Notes: generated by a model from the sequence alone, not told the origin. Numbered from the stretch's first letter, positions 38,536 through 48,372 are shown. The stretch is 64,000 bases of DNA from Gammaproteobacteria bacterium (GCA_029882215.1 JAOULC010000003.1:62001-126000); one strand, 5' to 3'. Numbers and translations: made by a program.

Positions 38536-39771
38536 TTAAAGTGACAAGCCACTGAATGTTTGTTCTGCCCACTCAATTGAGCGTATATAGTAATCAGATA
38601 ACTCAGATGAATCCAGCTCATTTATCTCGTTTAGCTTGTTTTTATTGAGGCAGCACTTTTCGTAATCTATAACGCACTGCAGGGTTTTACCCATAAATCC
38701 TTGTAGCAGCAGAGCCTGCCTGAGCTCATTACTGATAGCTAACTCATCAATGATGTGTTCCATAGACTGATCAAGCATAGCATCGAGTACGGATAACAAG
38801 CCTACTGTAAAGTAACTATTTGCATCTTCAGCGCCGACCTGCTCGGCAAGAATTTCACACATTTTCCCCCTGATGAGAGCCAGCTTTGACAGCTCTGTTG
38901 GTTTATCATCAACTCCGGTAAGTACGATAATGATAGCCAGTTTTTTGATTGCATCACGGCCTAAATAAACGATCGCTCTGCTGATTGAATTAATCTCATC
39001 GATATTAAAGCCTGCACTGTTAACCAGTCTTAATACCCGGTAGCTAAAACTGACATCCGAAGATATCAGTGCTTCAAGCTCAGTAAGGTCAAGCTCCGGA
39101 TCAAGAATTCTCGAGAGTGTTTTAATAACAGGTAAAAGAATAGTTGGAACTGATTTTTGTGACGTCGTATCTGGTCTGCTAAGAAAAAAACCCTGTAGAT
39201 AATCCACACCAAGATTAATCAAGTTTGGTATTTGCTGATAATCTTCTATATTTGTACCGATTATTTTGCAGTTGTGTTGTTTAGCTACCTGAGCAGATTG
39301 TATCAACTGTTCTTGAGTTAGTGACTGTGTATCACACTTAATAACATCAAATAACTGCATCATTGCGGCAGAGCTTTTTTCAGGTTTGAAATGATCAATA
39401 GCCAGCTTTATGCCTTCTGACGACAGGCGGGTTAATACTTCAAAATGTTTATCTGACAGTGGCTTAGAAATATCAAGTTCAAATGTAATAGCCAGAGAAC
39501 CAAATGGAATATCAAAAATATCCTCGATATCATCAATATAGTCATCGCAAATATTAATATAGCAATCATGCCCAGATGTTATTTTTTCAATGCCAATATC
39601 TATCACCGATGATAACATCACTTTTGATGTCGCCAGATCCGCAGAGTCGTATACTGCACTATCATTGAATCCGTCACGATATAACAATTCATAACCGTGC
39701 AGGTTGTATTCGACATCAAATATGGGCTGTCTCGCCAAAAATATATCAGGCATTCTTATCCATAAATCCAT
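38536..39771 (-). CDS. EAL-HDOD (YuxH-like) signalling protein, EAL part degenerate
   Basis: 411 aa. Residues ~7-210 are an EAL fold typical of YuxH proteins (IFLARQPIFDVEYNLHGYELLYRDG), but catalytic positions are altered: AIDHFKPE stands where DDFG is expected, so cyclic-di-GMP hydrolysis is unlikely. Residues ~215-410 are an HDOD domain (LDLTELEALISSDVSFSYRVLRLVNSAGF, INSISRAIVYLGRDAIKKLAIII), an HD-related fold with no enzymatic centre. It may bind a nucleotide or protein and relay a signal. An internal ATG at 39753 (MPDIFLARQ) may be the true start. It diverges from the gene at 39957. Confidence 0.87.
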   Translation of the reverse strand: MDLWIRMPDIFLARQPIFDVEYNLHGYELLYRDGFNDSAVYDSADLATSKVMLSSVIDIGIEKITSGHDCYINICDDYIDDIEDIFDIPFGSLAITFELDISKPLSDKHFEVLTRLSSEGIKLAIDHFKPEKSSAAMMQLFDVIKCDTQSLTQEQLIQSAQVAKQHNCKIIGTNIEDYQQIPNLINLGVDYLQGFFLSRPDTTSQKSVPTILLPVIKTLSRILDPELDLTELEALISSDVSFSYRVLRLVNSAGFNIDEINSISRAIVYLGRDAIKKLAIIIVLTGVDDKPTELSKLALIRGKMCEILAEQVGAEDANSYFTVGLLSVLDAMLDQSMEHIIDELAISNELRQALLLQGFMGKTLQCVIDYEKCCLNKNKLNEINELDSSELSDYYIRSIEWAEQTFSGLSL

Positions 39772-39956
39772 AAAATTATTTAATACTTAATATAGACGAT
39801 AATTCAAATTATGCCATTTGTTTGCAATACATAAGACTTACCTCTATACCTTATAGAATAAGACCTGAATGAAAGCATCCTGAATATGACTAATACTCGA
39901 TTACGATTAAAATCTGTAACAGTTTCTAAATGAATAATTCGTTTTAATATGCAAAC

Positions 39957-41012
39957 ATGCCGGTAAACACTGTGCTAAAATCCTACTCTGTTTCCAGTTG
40001 CTGTCTTACTCATGCAGATATGATTTTGCTTGAATTCTTATTATCTCTACTGGAAAAATCAATTGGTGGACACTGGCATCTGGTTACCTATTTATCTGCC
40101 GATATGTGCATTATTGATATCGATAAAGAAGCTGGAAAAGAGCTATATAAGAAAAACCTGACAGCGGATAATTCACCACTAATAATTGCTTTGACATCCG
40201 ACGGATTAATAAATGCCGGAAAATATCGATTAGAAAAACCATTAAGAACATCTGATTTTATTTCACTGATCAAAACTTTACTTGAAACTCATCCGGAGAT
40301 TGGGCGAGAAGAGGACAGCCATGCAACACTAGATACAAGTTCTCAAGTCTCCTCAGGGATTTCATCGAAAAATAAAAAAATTGCCAATATAGAAATCTGC
40401 CGCCCTATAAAAGAACGCTTATTTAACTTCCTCATGAAATGCAAGAACAGGAGCCGCTCTGTATTAAGAATAAATCATCATGGTTTAACACTGTACATCG
40501 ATTTTATATCACAACAATGCTACTACAAAGACGACTTACTAACACTCTCATCATTATTTAAAGCAGATTTAAATGCACTGCTGATCACTGAGATCGTGCA
40601 AGAAGACTTAACAAGGCTGATTGATAATCTCAAGCATAAATCTATTGATGAGTTATTGTGGTACTCAACCCTACTCGGAGCTTCAGGAGAGTTAGACGAA
40701 TCAATAGATACTAAAACATTACTACATCTGCGTCGATGGCCTAATCTGAAATCACTGTACCACTTACCCGTACATTTATCATTAACGGCTTATATGACAA
40801 GTCACACAAACACAATAACAGAAGTGATTAGCACAACCGGTATCAACAAAGACATCACTGTTAATTTTATTAACGCCTGCTTAGCCATGAACTATCTGGT
40901 GACAGACAGTAACAGGCATACCATCAGCAACAGCACGTTCATTAATAAAAGCAACACCATTCATTTATTTGGCCGATTACGAAAGAGATTCAGTATAAGC
41001 ACGACGAGCTGA
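39957..41012 (+). CDS. Uncharacterised pseudo-receiver / winged-helix-like protein
   Basis: 351 aa, soluble, function unknown. The N-terminal ~115 residues have a receiver-like pattern (ADMCIIDIDKEAG, PLIIALTSDG, then YRLEKPLRTSDFISLIKTLL, where KPLR sits like the conserved receiver lysine), without a clear acidic pair. The middle (~150-260) is mixed alpha/beta, and the end (HLSLTAYMTSHTNTITEVISTTGINKDITVNFINACLAMNYLV) resembles a winged helix. By position it could pair with the GTPase that follows at 41152. Domain assignments are by eye. Confidence 0.72.
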   Translation: MPVNTVLKSYSVSSCCLTHADMILLEFLLSLLEKSIGGHWHLVTYLSADMCIIDIDKEAGKELYKKNLTADNSPLIIALTSDGLINAGKYRLEKPLRTSDFISLIKTLLETHPEIGREEDSHATLDTSSQVSSGISSKNKKIANIEICRPIKERLFNFLMKCKNRSRSVLRINHHGLTLYIDFISQQCYYKDDLLTLSSLFKADLNALLITEIVQEDLTRLIDNLKHKSIDELLWYSTLLGASGELDESIDTKTLLHLRRWPNLKSLYHLPVHLSLTAYMTSHTNTITEVISTTGINKDITVNFINACLAMNYLVTDSNRHTISNSTFINKSNTIHLFGRLRKRFSISTTS

Positions 41013-41014
41013 GT

Positions 41015-41050
41015 CGCATAGGCTAGACCCACACGATATAAACCTATGCG
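41015..41050 (+). terminator. Hairpin just after the pseudo-receiver gene
   Basis: CGCATAGG (41015-41022) pairs perfectly with CCTATGCG (41043-41050) over a 20-nt loop, followed by TTTAC. It begins 3 bp after the stop codon. Either a weak terminator or a processing/attenuation site before the GTPase gene. Confidence 0.4.
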
Positions 41051-41151
41051 TTTACATAAGATCACAGATACTTTCATGAGTATACATTTCAACTACAATT
41101 AGATTAATTGGCTTTTAAGCAACACAAAACCGTCCAATCTGAGGTAGATTT

Positions 41152-41697
41152 TTGTCATATTTCAAGTTTATTTTTACAGGTACGCCCGGCTCTGGTAAGA
41201 CAAGTGCTATCAGCGCCTTAAGTGATAATCCGCCGATAACATCAGCCGCTTCTGTCAGTCAAGAGCTCTCAGATATCACATCTGGACAAAAAATTTCAAT
41301 GGATTTCGGAGAAATCACACTAAAAGAGAACATCAAAGTACACTTATACGGTATACCTGGACAGGAACGATTCAGGTTTTTATGGGAAACAATTACCAGA
41401 GGCAGCATAGGCTTAATTATACTGGTAGATAACAGTAGACCTTCGCCATTAGACGACCTCGATATATATCTGGATAATTTCGCAAGCTTTATTAGCGAAA
41501 CAGGTGCAGTTGTTGGTATAACTCACATGGATACAGCCGGTAAATGTACAACAAGCCTGGAAGATTACTACACACACCTTGAGCAACGTGGCATCACACT
41601 GCCGGTATACCAGACAGATGCAAGAGACCTTAACGACGTACTTTTTCTACTGGATACATTAATGGCAATTATTGAATACAGTCAACTGATAAGCTAA
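41152..41697 (+). CDS. MglA/SRP-like small GTPase (COG2229 type)
   Basis: 181-aa Ras-like GTPase. G1 is FTGTPGSGKTS; the G3 region reads YGIPGQERFRFLWETITRG (Gly replaces the usual Asp of DxPGQ); G4 is GITHMD in place of NKxD. This pattern is seen in prokaryotic MglA-like and SRP-related GTPases paired with regulators. TTG at 41152 is chosen as start because GAGGT lies 6 bp upstream (41141-41145) and the P-loop then begins at residue ~8. In MglA the role is in cell polarity and motility; for this protein the role is not known. Confidence 0.85.
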   Translation: MSYFKFIFTGTPGSGKTSAISALSDNPPITSAASVSQELSDITSGQKISMDFGEITLKENIKVHLYGIPGQERFRFLWETITRGSIGLIILVDNSRPSPLDDLDIYLDNFASFISETGAVVGITHMDTAGKCTTSLEDYYTHLEQRGITLPVYQTDARDLNDVLFLLDTLMAIIEYSQLIS

Positions 41698-41862
41698 ACG
41701 CCCTGCTTACAAACACAAAGAGCACTCATCAACCGGCTAAAAATCATAGCAAACAAACACTCCGCTAATGATTATCGAATTAATCTAAAGTGTCACACAT
41801 TTGTTACAGCATGACATTAAATTAAAGCAATCAAGTTCAATCCTCAGTGAATTAGTCATTAA

Positions 41863-41882
41863 TTGTAATAAATTCGTTACAA
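41863..41882. promoter_or_regulatory. Palindrome upstream of rsd
   Basis: TTGTAATAAATTCGTTACAA is palindromic at 8 of 10 paired positions. CAAGTTCAAT occurs at 41832-41841 and again at 41880-41889, so the palindrome is flanked on the left and overlapped on the right by a direct repeat. It could be a regulator site in the 274-bp gap before rsd; no -35/-10 could be fixed with confidence. Confidence 0.35.
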
Positions 41883-41971
41883 GTTCAATATATAAGCTCT
41901 TCATTATTGATGTGCTTCAATAAGGCGTGATAAAAATACTCCATCAAAAATAATAAAGCAGGAGAATCAGG

Positions 41972-42463
41972 ATGGACAATTTATCTAACGAACGCAGAGA
42001 CAGAACTCGCCTGGAATTACAAAACCTTATTAAAGATCGCACACAGGTTCTTTCGCAATATTGCCTGCTCGCCGGTACCTGCTCAAAAGCAGCCAATGAT
42101 AATATTCAGGAAACGGATAACGACAAATTTCTATTGCAAGAGTTTTGTGAAAACCTCATAGACTATCTGGCAAGAGGCCATTTTGAACTCTACCAGCGTA
42201 TTAATAATGGTGCAGAACGTCGTCAGGATATTGTAGAGCTGGCCAATAAATTCTACCCCCGTATTTCAGCAACAACTGACTATGCCGTTGACTTTAATGA
42301 CGCATATGATCAGAGTCTGACAAAAATTGGCAGCTTCGATCATTATGGTGAACGCTTATCAAAACTTGGAGAGGAACTTGCCATCCGTTTTGAACTGGAA
42401 GATAAGTTAATCAGCTCATTACTAGCTGCATCAGACGACCTGCCGGAAGCACTTTCTGCATAA
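41972..42463 (+). CDS. rsd: Rsd/AlgQ family anti-sigma-70 factor
   Basis: 163-aa all-helical protein that binds region 4 of sigma-70 and shifts RNA polymerase toward other sigma factors, chiefly in stationary phase. Visible: DRTRLELQNLIKDRTQVLSQYCLLAGT, LLQEFCENLIDYLARGHFELYQRI, and DFNDAYDQ...FDHYGERLSKLGEELAIRFELEDKLI, all family-typical. A strong Shine-Dalgarno (AGGAG at 41960) sits 7 bp before the ATG. A perfect-stem terminator follows. In Pseudomonas the homologue AlgQ also influences alginate control. Confidence 0.88.
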   Translation: MDNLSNERRDRTRLELQNLIKDRTQVLSQYCLLAGTCSKAANDNIQETDNDKFLLQEFCENLIDYLARGHFELYQRINNGAERRQDIVELANKFYPRISATTDYAVDFNDAYDQSLTKIGSFDHYGERLSKLGEELAIRFELEDKLISSLLAASDDLPEALSA

Positions 42464-42472
42464 CAAGCAATA

Positions 42473-42499
42473 AAGGATAATTTATTATAAATTATCCTT
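42473..42499. terminator. Bidirectional terminator between rsd and rlmKL
   Basis: Perfect 12-bp stem, AAGGATAATTTA (42473-42484) with TAAATTATCCTT (42488-42499), 3-nt loop. Low GC and only short A/T flanks, but it is well placed between the convergent genes. Confidence 0.65.
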
Positions 42500-42512
42500 A
42501 TTCTCTGGTATG

Positions 42513-44651
42513 TTAGCGGCGTATTCTCCAGCAATGATGGATAGCCTTAGGCCGGTTGAAATCTTCCGGCATTGTGGCTTTAGTAATATCCTGAACAGTG
42601 AAACCTCGGTCAGTCAGGGCTTCTTTATCCAGTTTAAAAGACTTCATATTATTGGAAAAGATTAACACACCGCCTTTTTCTAAAGATGCCATGCAAGCCT
42701 TAATTAAAAACAAATGATCCCGTTGTATATCAAAGCTGGATTCCATTCGTTTGGAATTTGAAAAGGTTGGCGGATCTAAAAATATCAGATCAAATTTCTT
42801 TTTGTTTTCTTTCAGCCACTGAATACAGTCGGCATGAATAAACTGAAACTCCCTGCTATCAAAGTTATTGAGTTTAAAGTTACGTTTTGCCCAGTTCAGA
42901 TAAGTATTTGACATATCCACAGTGGATATTGAACGGGCTCCGCCTGCAGCTGCATAAACACTGGCTGTTCCTGTATAAGCAAATAAATTCAGTACTCTTT
43001 TATCATTACTTTCTTCACGGATTAACTGTCTGACCAGGCGATGATCAAGAAACAAACCGGTATCAAGGTAGTCTGTCAGATTAACATCAAACAACAGCCC
43101 CGATTCATTGACGGTGAAAAATTCCTTATCCTGCCGCTGTTTTTCATATTGCGCAACACCGCGCTGGCGCGCTCTGGTTTTAAAAACCAGATTTGAGCCA
43201 TCGTCACCGGTAACATCCTTAACCACACACTGCATTTCCAGCTGACGCTTTTTAACTTTTGAGAGTTCTATCTGACCAGGGGCCTGATATTCCTGCACAT
43301 GATAGTGGTCATTATAGATATCGATCGCAAATGCAAACTCCGGAATATCTGCATCATAAACCCGGTAGCAGGATATATTATTTCTTCTGGCCCATTTTTT
43401 CAGGTGCTTAAGATTCTTCTGCAAGCGATTGCGAAAGGTGATGGCCTGCTCACTTAGTTCATCGATGGTGACCGGTTTTTGTTCTTCAAGCAGCGGTAAA
43501 ATCAGATAATGATTAAGCTGACAGGTCATCGCACCGTTAAAAAACTTATTGGTTTTATGTGCCCGCAGTGCGATATTTTTCAACAGCTTTTCATTACAAC
43601 TGAAGACCGAAGCCTTCCAGTCTTCAAACTTTAGTTTTAATACATCGCCCAGATCAGAGTACAGATAACGCAGTGATTCTTCATCACCGAGGCGTTCACC
43701 ATAAGGAGGGTTTGTTATGACTAAACCTGGCGTCATATACGCAGCAGGTTGACACTCGTCGAGTGTTTGCCGGCGTATTTTAATAAAATCAGAGAGCTCC
43801 ATAGACTCGATATTGTCATGCGCCGCTTCAACGGTTCTGGCGTCTTCATCAAAGCCATAACAAACCGGTAGCTTATTTGACTCTAAAGCTTTATAAAAAT
43901 CTTCCGAGGCTTTTGTTTTTATTTCATCCCAGTACGCTGAGTCGTGGCCTTTCCAGCCGATAAAACCATAATAGTCTCTCAGTACGCCGGCAGCGACGCC
44001 TGCCGCCATCAGTGCACCTTCGAGTAGAAAGGTAGCTGAGCCACACATAGGATCGAGCAAGGTACCGCCTGCTTTTGCAATTTCAGGCCAGCCAGCCCGC
44101 AATAAAATAGCTGCGGCAAGATTTTCCTTCAGTGGTGCGGTAACATTCGTAACACGGTAGCCGCGCTTGTGCAGTGACTCACCGCTCAGATCAATACTGA
44201 TAGTGGCTTCATCATTATTAAGATAGAGATGCAAACGCAAGTCTGGCTGATAGCGTTCGACATTAGGACGCGCATCATGCTTTTCAACAAACTGATCGAC
44301 GATGGCATCTTTAACTTTTAATGCAGCATAGTGGCTGTTCGTCATTTCAGAATTAGACACCACGGCATCTATTGCAAAGGTGGATAACAACTCCAGATGC
44401 TCATCCCAGTTTATATTCTGTACCATGGCATACAGTTCATCTTCATTAGCAGCGGGTGCCGTATAAACCGGCATTAATACCCTGCTCGCAAGCCGAGAGT
44501 ACAGGCAGACATTATACGCATCATGAAGACTGCCATCGAACTCAATAACAAAGCGTTTCAAACGCGGCTGTGAAATACCAAGGGACTTCAACTCATCAAT
44601 TAATAAGTCTTCCATACCTTTAGCAAAGATAACTCTGAACAATGTAGACAT
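42513..44651 (-). CDS. rlmL: RlmKL bifunctional 23S rRNA methyltransferase (m2G2445 / m7G2069)
   Basis: 712-aa fusion of two methyltransferases that modify 23S rRNA. The N-terminal RlmL half has the THUMP region and LDPMCGSATFLLEGALMAAGVA plus VITNPPYGERLGDEESLRYLY (motif IV NPPY). The C-terminal RlmK half has RVLNLFAYTGTASVYAAAGGARSISTVDMSNTYLNWAKRN and LIFLDPPTFSNSKRME. The length is like E. coli RlmL (~702 aa). Its start overlaps the kdsB stop by 1 bp, so it ends the comEC-kdsB series. Confidence 0.94.
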   Translation of the reverse strand: MSTLFRVIFAKGMEDLLIDELKSLGISQPRLKRFVIEFDGSLHDAYNVCLYSRLASRVLMPVYTAPAANEDELYAMVQNINWDEHLELLSTFAIDAVVSNSEMTNSHYAALKVKDAIVDQFVEKHDARPNVERYQPDLRLHLYLNNDEATISIDLSGESLHKRGYRVTNVTAPLKENLAAAILLRAGWPEIAKAGGTLLDPMCGSATFLLEGALMAAGVAAGVLRDYYGFIGWKGHDSAYWDEIKTKASEDFYKALESNKLPVCYGFDEDARTVEAAHDNIESMELSDFIKIRRQTLDECQPAAYMTPGLVITNPPYGERLGDEESLRYLYSDLGDVLKLKFEDWKASVFSCNEKLLKNIALRAHKTNKFFNGAMTCQLNHYLILPLLEEQKPVTIDELSEQAITFRNRLQKNLKHLKKWARRNNISCYRVYDADIPEFAFAIDIYNDHYHVQEYQAPGQIELSKVKKRQLEMQCVVKDVTGDDGSNLVFKTRARQRGVAQYEKQRQDKEFFTVNESGLLFDVNLTDYLDTGLFLDHRLVRQLIREESNDKRVLNLFAYTGTASVYAAAGGARSISTVDMSNTYLNWAKRNFKLNNFDSREFQFIHADCIQWLKENKKKFDLIFLDPPTFSNSKRMESSFDIQRDHLFLIKACMASLEKGGVLIFSNNMKSFKLDKEALTDRGFTVQDITKATMPEDFNRPKAIHHCWRIRR

Positions 44652-45409
44652 TATAGAGACCTGGTTTCGATGATTTTTTTAACCTGAGCAAGATCTTCCG
44701 GTGTATCAACACCATGACCCGGTAACTCAGCCGCTTCTGCTACATGTATTTTTTTACCATTCCAGAGAATTCGAAGTTGCTCCAGCGACTCATGTTTTTC
44801 CAGACTGCACACCGGCAACTGTGAATACTCTTTTAAAAAACTAACCCGGTAAGCATAAATACCAATATGACGCTGGTACAGGGCAAGCTCATCAGCTGCG
44901 ATTGTGTTATCACGGTCATAAGGAATACCTGCCCGGCTAAAATACAGTGCAAAGCCATTGATATCACTCACCACTTTAACAACGTTCGGGTTTGTGACTT
45001 CATCGTGTGAAGTGAGTGCCGCACTTAAAGTAGCACATACTGCCTGCGGGTTTTTATGCAGGTTTGCAGCCACCTGTTTGATAATTTTTGCCGGCGTTAA
45101 CGGTTCATCACCCTGTAAATTAACAACAATGTCTTCATCTTTCCACTGCATTTTTTGCGCAACTTCGACAATCCGGTCGGTGCCGGAGACATGATCCGGT
45201 GATGTCATGCAAACAGTGGCACCAAAAGCTTTTGCAACACTGGCAATGCGCTCATCATCTGTCGCAACAACCACTGTTTCGGCACTTGCTTTACAGGCGC
45301 ATTCATATACATGCTGGAGCAAAGGTTTACCGCATAAATCAACCAGCGGTTTTGCCGGAAAGCGACTAGAAGCATAACGCGCCGGGATGACTATTTTGAA
45401 TTCATTCAC
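44651..45409 (-). CDS. kdsB: CMP-KDO synthetase (3-deoxy-manno-octulosonate cytidylyltransferase)
   Basis: Activates Kdo with CTP for LPS inner-core synthesis. 252 aa. The N-terminal nucleotide site [31 protein letters not shown] is diagnostic, followed by [22 protein letters not shown] and [14 protein letters not shown], then [12 protein letters not shown]. It overlaps ycaR by 8 bp upstream and rlmKL by 1 bp downstream. Order lpxK-ycaR-kdsB is conserved in gammaproteobacteria. Confidence 0.95.
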   Translation of the reverse strand: MNEFKIVIPARYASSRFPAKPLVDLCGKPLLQHVYECACKASAETVVVATDDERIASVAKAFGATVCMTSPDHVSGTDRIVEVAQKMQWKDEDIVVNLQGDEPLTPAKIIKQVAANLHKNPQAVCATLSAALTSHDEVTNPNVVKVVSDINGFALYFSRAGIPYDRDNTIAADELALYQRHIGIYAYRVSFLKEYSQLPVCSLEKHESLEQLRILWNGKKIHVAEAAELPGHGVDTPEDLAQVKKIIETRSL

Positions 45410-45593
45410 TGTCTTTATCGTCTTTTGTTGCTGCTAAAGAGCGCGCCTCTTCCACCAGCATAACCGGAATACCGTCTTTTATTGGATAGGCCAGCTGATC
45501 ATTCTGACAAATTAGTTCCTGAGTGTTTTTATCAAACTCAAGTTTAGACTGACATTTTGGGCATACAAGAATACTTAAGGTTTTTTTATCCAT
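45402..45593 (-). CDS. ycaR: YcaR/Trm112-like zinc-ribbon protein
   Basis: 63-aa protein with a CPKC motif ([22 protein letters not shown]) and the downstream [19 protein letters not shown]. Only the first cysteine pair plus one further Cys is present. Its function is not well defined; it belongs to the Trm112 group that stabilises methyltransferases in other organisms. Overlaps kdsB by 8 bp and lpxK by 8 bp. Confidence 0.9.
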   Translation of the reverse strand: MDKKTLSILVCPKCQSKLEFDKNTQELICQNDQLAYPIKDGIPVMLVEEARSLAATKDDKDSE

Positions 45594-46557
45594 GAGTTAA
45601 TTGAACCACCTGTTTTTTAAAATCATTTAAGAATTGCTCAGTCAGTTTAATATCAATGGTCACATACCATAAATTATTATTGACTAGCGATTTGCATTTA
45701 ACACTGTCTTTTTCTGTCATTAATACCGGCAGATCATCAGCAAAATTTAAATCTGACTCAGAGAACTGATAATGATCAGCAAAAGGATGTTCGATAACTT
45801 TGATACCGTGATCTTTTAACATATTAAAAAAGCGATCCGGATTACCAATCCCGGCGACTGCATGTACGGTTGTGCGGGTGAATGCGGACAATTTTTCAGT
45901 GCAGTCAGAGCCTAGTTGTTTTACATACGAAGGCTCAATAGTAAAAGAGTATTTTTGCTCACCGCCGTTATATATACACCAGCTTTGTCTGTTAAGCCTT
46001 GAGAGCGGTTCACGCAAAGGACCGGCCGGTAAACAAAAACCATTGCCAAACTGGCGCTGCTGATCAATCACTACCAGCTCAAGATCTCGTTGCAAACGAT
46101 AATGCTGCAGGCCGTCATCAGCCAGGATAATATCAATTTCGTTTTGCTTGCATAGCAAGTTAGCATCTTCTACCCGGTCGGGGCCGACAACAACCGGTAA
46201 TTTCGTGCGCTGAAAAAGCTGCACGGGTTCATCACCAGAAGCCTCTGCCTCAGCACCCTCATACAACTGATGTGGCCACGGCCCTGTGCCGCCATAACCT
46301 CGGGAAATAACGCCCACTTTAAGGCCGCATGATGAAAGTATGCGACATAGCTCAAGAATTAATGGTGTTTTACCGGTTCCGCCCACGGCTATATTGCCAA
46401 TAATAATGACCGGTTTGGCAGCCTTAAAGGATTTAAAAACACCCAGCTGATAAGCCTTCAGACGGGCCCACACTAGCAGTCTGAACAATAGTGAAACAGG
46501 CCATAACAGAAAAGCGATCAGGTTTCTATCATACCAATAGTGATCAAGTGATTTCAT
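45586..46557 (-). CDS. lpxK: Tetraacyldisaccharide 4'-kinase
   Basis: Phosphorylates the 4' position of the lipid A precursor at the inner membrane. 323 aa. The N-terminal hydrophobic helix ([28 protein letters not shown]) is followed by the Walker [47 protein letters not shown] and [22 protein letters not shown]. The C-terminus [14 protein letters not shown] is also family-typical. It is followed by an 8-bp overlap with ycaR and lies behind msbA with a 37-bp gap. Confidence 0.95.
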   Translation of the reverse strand: MKSLDHYWYDRNLIAFLLWPVSLLFRLLVWARLKAYQLGVFKSFKAAKPVIIIGNIAVGGTGKTPLILELCRILSSCGLKVGVISRGYGGTGPWPHQLYEGAEAEASGDEPVQLFQRTKLPVVVGPDRVEDANLLCKQNEIDIILADDGLQHYRLQRDLELVVIDQQRQFGNGFCLPAGPLREPLSRLNRQSWCIYNGGEQKYSFTIEPSYVKQLGSDCTEKLSAFTRTTVHAVAGIGNPDRFFNMLKDHGIKVIEHPFADHYQFSESDLNFADDLPVLMTEKDSVKCKSLVNNNLWYVTIDIKLTEQFLNDFKKQVVQLTHG

Positions 46558-46594
46558 AAATCAGATCAAACCGTGTTGCAGAGCTGGCATTAAG

Positions 46595-48364
46595 TTATAC
46601 AGATACACTGTCATCAGCATCATTAAATTGAATTTGATGAAGCGCCGAGTAACTGCCGTTTTCACGTTTAATTAGTTCCTCATGTGAGCCCTGCTCTACA
46701 ATATGCCCTTTATCCATCACCACAATCAGGTCTGCACTTTCTATGGTCGAAAGACGGTGTGCAATGACCATTGTCGTTCTGTTTTTAACCAGCTCTTCAA
46801 GCGCTTCCTGAATATGGCGCTCTGATTCTGTATCTAATGCCGATGTAGCCTCATCCAGAATCAATATCGGTGCATCCCTTAAGAGCGCCCTGGCAATAGC
46901 GATACGCTGGCGCTGGCCACCGGATAACTGAATCCCGCGATCTCCTACATAAGTATCAAGCCCATCAGGCAGTTCGTTAATAAATTCCATGGCATGAGCC
47001 GATTCAGCGGCTTTCAGAATGGCTTCTTCGCTGGCATCATTCATCAGCCCGTAAGCAATATTATCGCGCAAGGTGGTACTGAAAATAATGGTTTCCTGGC
47101 CAACATAGGCAATATGCTGGCGCAACGATGACAAACTATAATCACGGCAGTCATGCCCGTCTATTGTTATGCTGCCTTCATTGGTTTCATATAACCTTGG
47201 CAGCAGATTAACCAGGGTTGTCTTGCCACTGCCTGAACGACCAACAAAGGCGACAGTTTGGCCCTGTTGAATACGTAAATTAATATGATTCAGTATGCGT
47301 TTATGGCTGGTTTCATATTCGAAAGAAACATTATTATATTCTATGTCACCGACGACACCGTTTAGCTGAGTCTGACCGCTATCATTTTCTGTTTTCTGAT
47401 CAAGCAGTTCAAAAATACTAATCGCCGCTGCGATCCCTTTCTGCACTTCCACATTAACATTAGTCAGGCGTTTCATCGGCGCAAATAACATCATCATGGC
47501 AATAAAGAATGACATGAAAGTACCCACATCAATCTGCTCGATGACGCCATCCATTGTGGCGACAAAAATAACCCCGGCCAACGCTATGGCAATGATCAGC
47601 TGTATAACGGGCACACTTAATGAGGTTGTCAGCGCCAGCTTTAACTGTTGCCGCCGGTTCTTGCTATTAATACTGGAAAATTCATTTGTTTCAAACTGAT
47701 GACCACCAAAAATTTTAACCACGCGCTGAGCTCTGACACTCTGATCCACTATGGTACTGACATCACCCATTGAGTTTTGAATTCGCCGGCTAATAGCACG
47801 GAAGCGTTTTGAGACAACGATAATAAGTATGCCAATGAGCGGTGCTGCGACAACAAAACTTAAGGTTAAAAAAGCATTGAGGTATAACATCCAGCCAAAT
47901 AGCGCAATAAGTGTTACCGTATCGCGAATTAATGTAGTGATGGCCTTTGTCGCCGCATTGGCAACCTGTTCTGTATCATAGACAAATTTTGAGATCGTTT
48001 TACCGGCTTCATTTTGATCAAAATACGCATCCGGCAACAACAGCATTTTATTAAACATTTCATTACGAATATTTAAGATAAGATTCCGGCCGATCCAGCT
48101 CATGCCATAACCTGAAACAAAACTGCCTAAGGTTCTGACCACAAAGATAGTAATTAAGCCCAGCGGTATCCAGGCAATCACATCAGGATCTTTTTTAACA
48201 AAACTGCCATTGAGCATGGGCTCCATGATGGCAGCAAAAGCTGTTTCAGTAAGGGCTACCACGACCATGCCGATAACTGACAACATAAACACCAGCCAGT
48301 ACTGGGTAACATACGTCAGCAAACGTTTATACGTTTTTAGTGATTCCGGATTATTTTCTTGCAT
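46595..48364 (-). CDS. msbA: MsbA, lipid A-core flippase
   Basis: Half-size ABC exporter that flips lipid A-core across the inner membrane. 589 aa (E. coli 582). Six membrane helices (~residues 20-330) precede the ATPase with Walker A VGRSGSGKTT, the Q-loop IAYVGQETIIFS, signature LSGGQRQRIAIARALL, Walker B APILILDEATSALDTESE and the switch IAHRLSTIESADLIVVMDKG. Its place before lpxK and behind the exbBD genes supports msbA rather than another ABC exporter. Confidence 0.94.
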   Translation of the reverse strand: MQENNPESLKTYKRLLTYVTQYWLVFMLSVIGMVVVALTETAFAAIMEPMLNGSFVKKDPDVIAWIPLGLITIFVVRTLGSFVSGYGMSWIGRNLILNIRNEMFNKMLLLPDAYFDQNEAGKTISKFVYDTEQVANAATKAITTLIRDTVTLIALFGWMLYLNAFLTLSFVVAAPLIGILIIVVSKRFRAISRRIQNSMGDVSTIVDQSVRAQRVVKIFGGHQFETNEFSSINSKNRRQQLKLALTTSLSVPVIQLIIAIALAGVIFVATMDGVIEQIDVGTFMSFFIAMMMLFAPMKRLTNVNVEVQKGIAAAISIFELLDQKTENDSGQTQLNGVVGDIEYNNVSFEYETSHKRILNHINLRIQQGQTVAFVGRSGSGKTTLVNLLPRLYETNEGSITIDGHDCRDYSLSSLRQHIAYVGQETIIFSTTLRDNIAYGLMNDASEEAILKAAESAHAMEFINELPDGLDTYVGDRGIQLSGGQRQRIAIARALLRDAPILILDEATSALDTESERHIQEALEELVKNRTTMVIAHRLSTIESADLIVVMDKGHIVEQGSHEELIKRENGSYSALHQIQFNDADDSVSV

Positions 48365-48372
48365 GGAAATAT

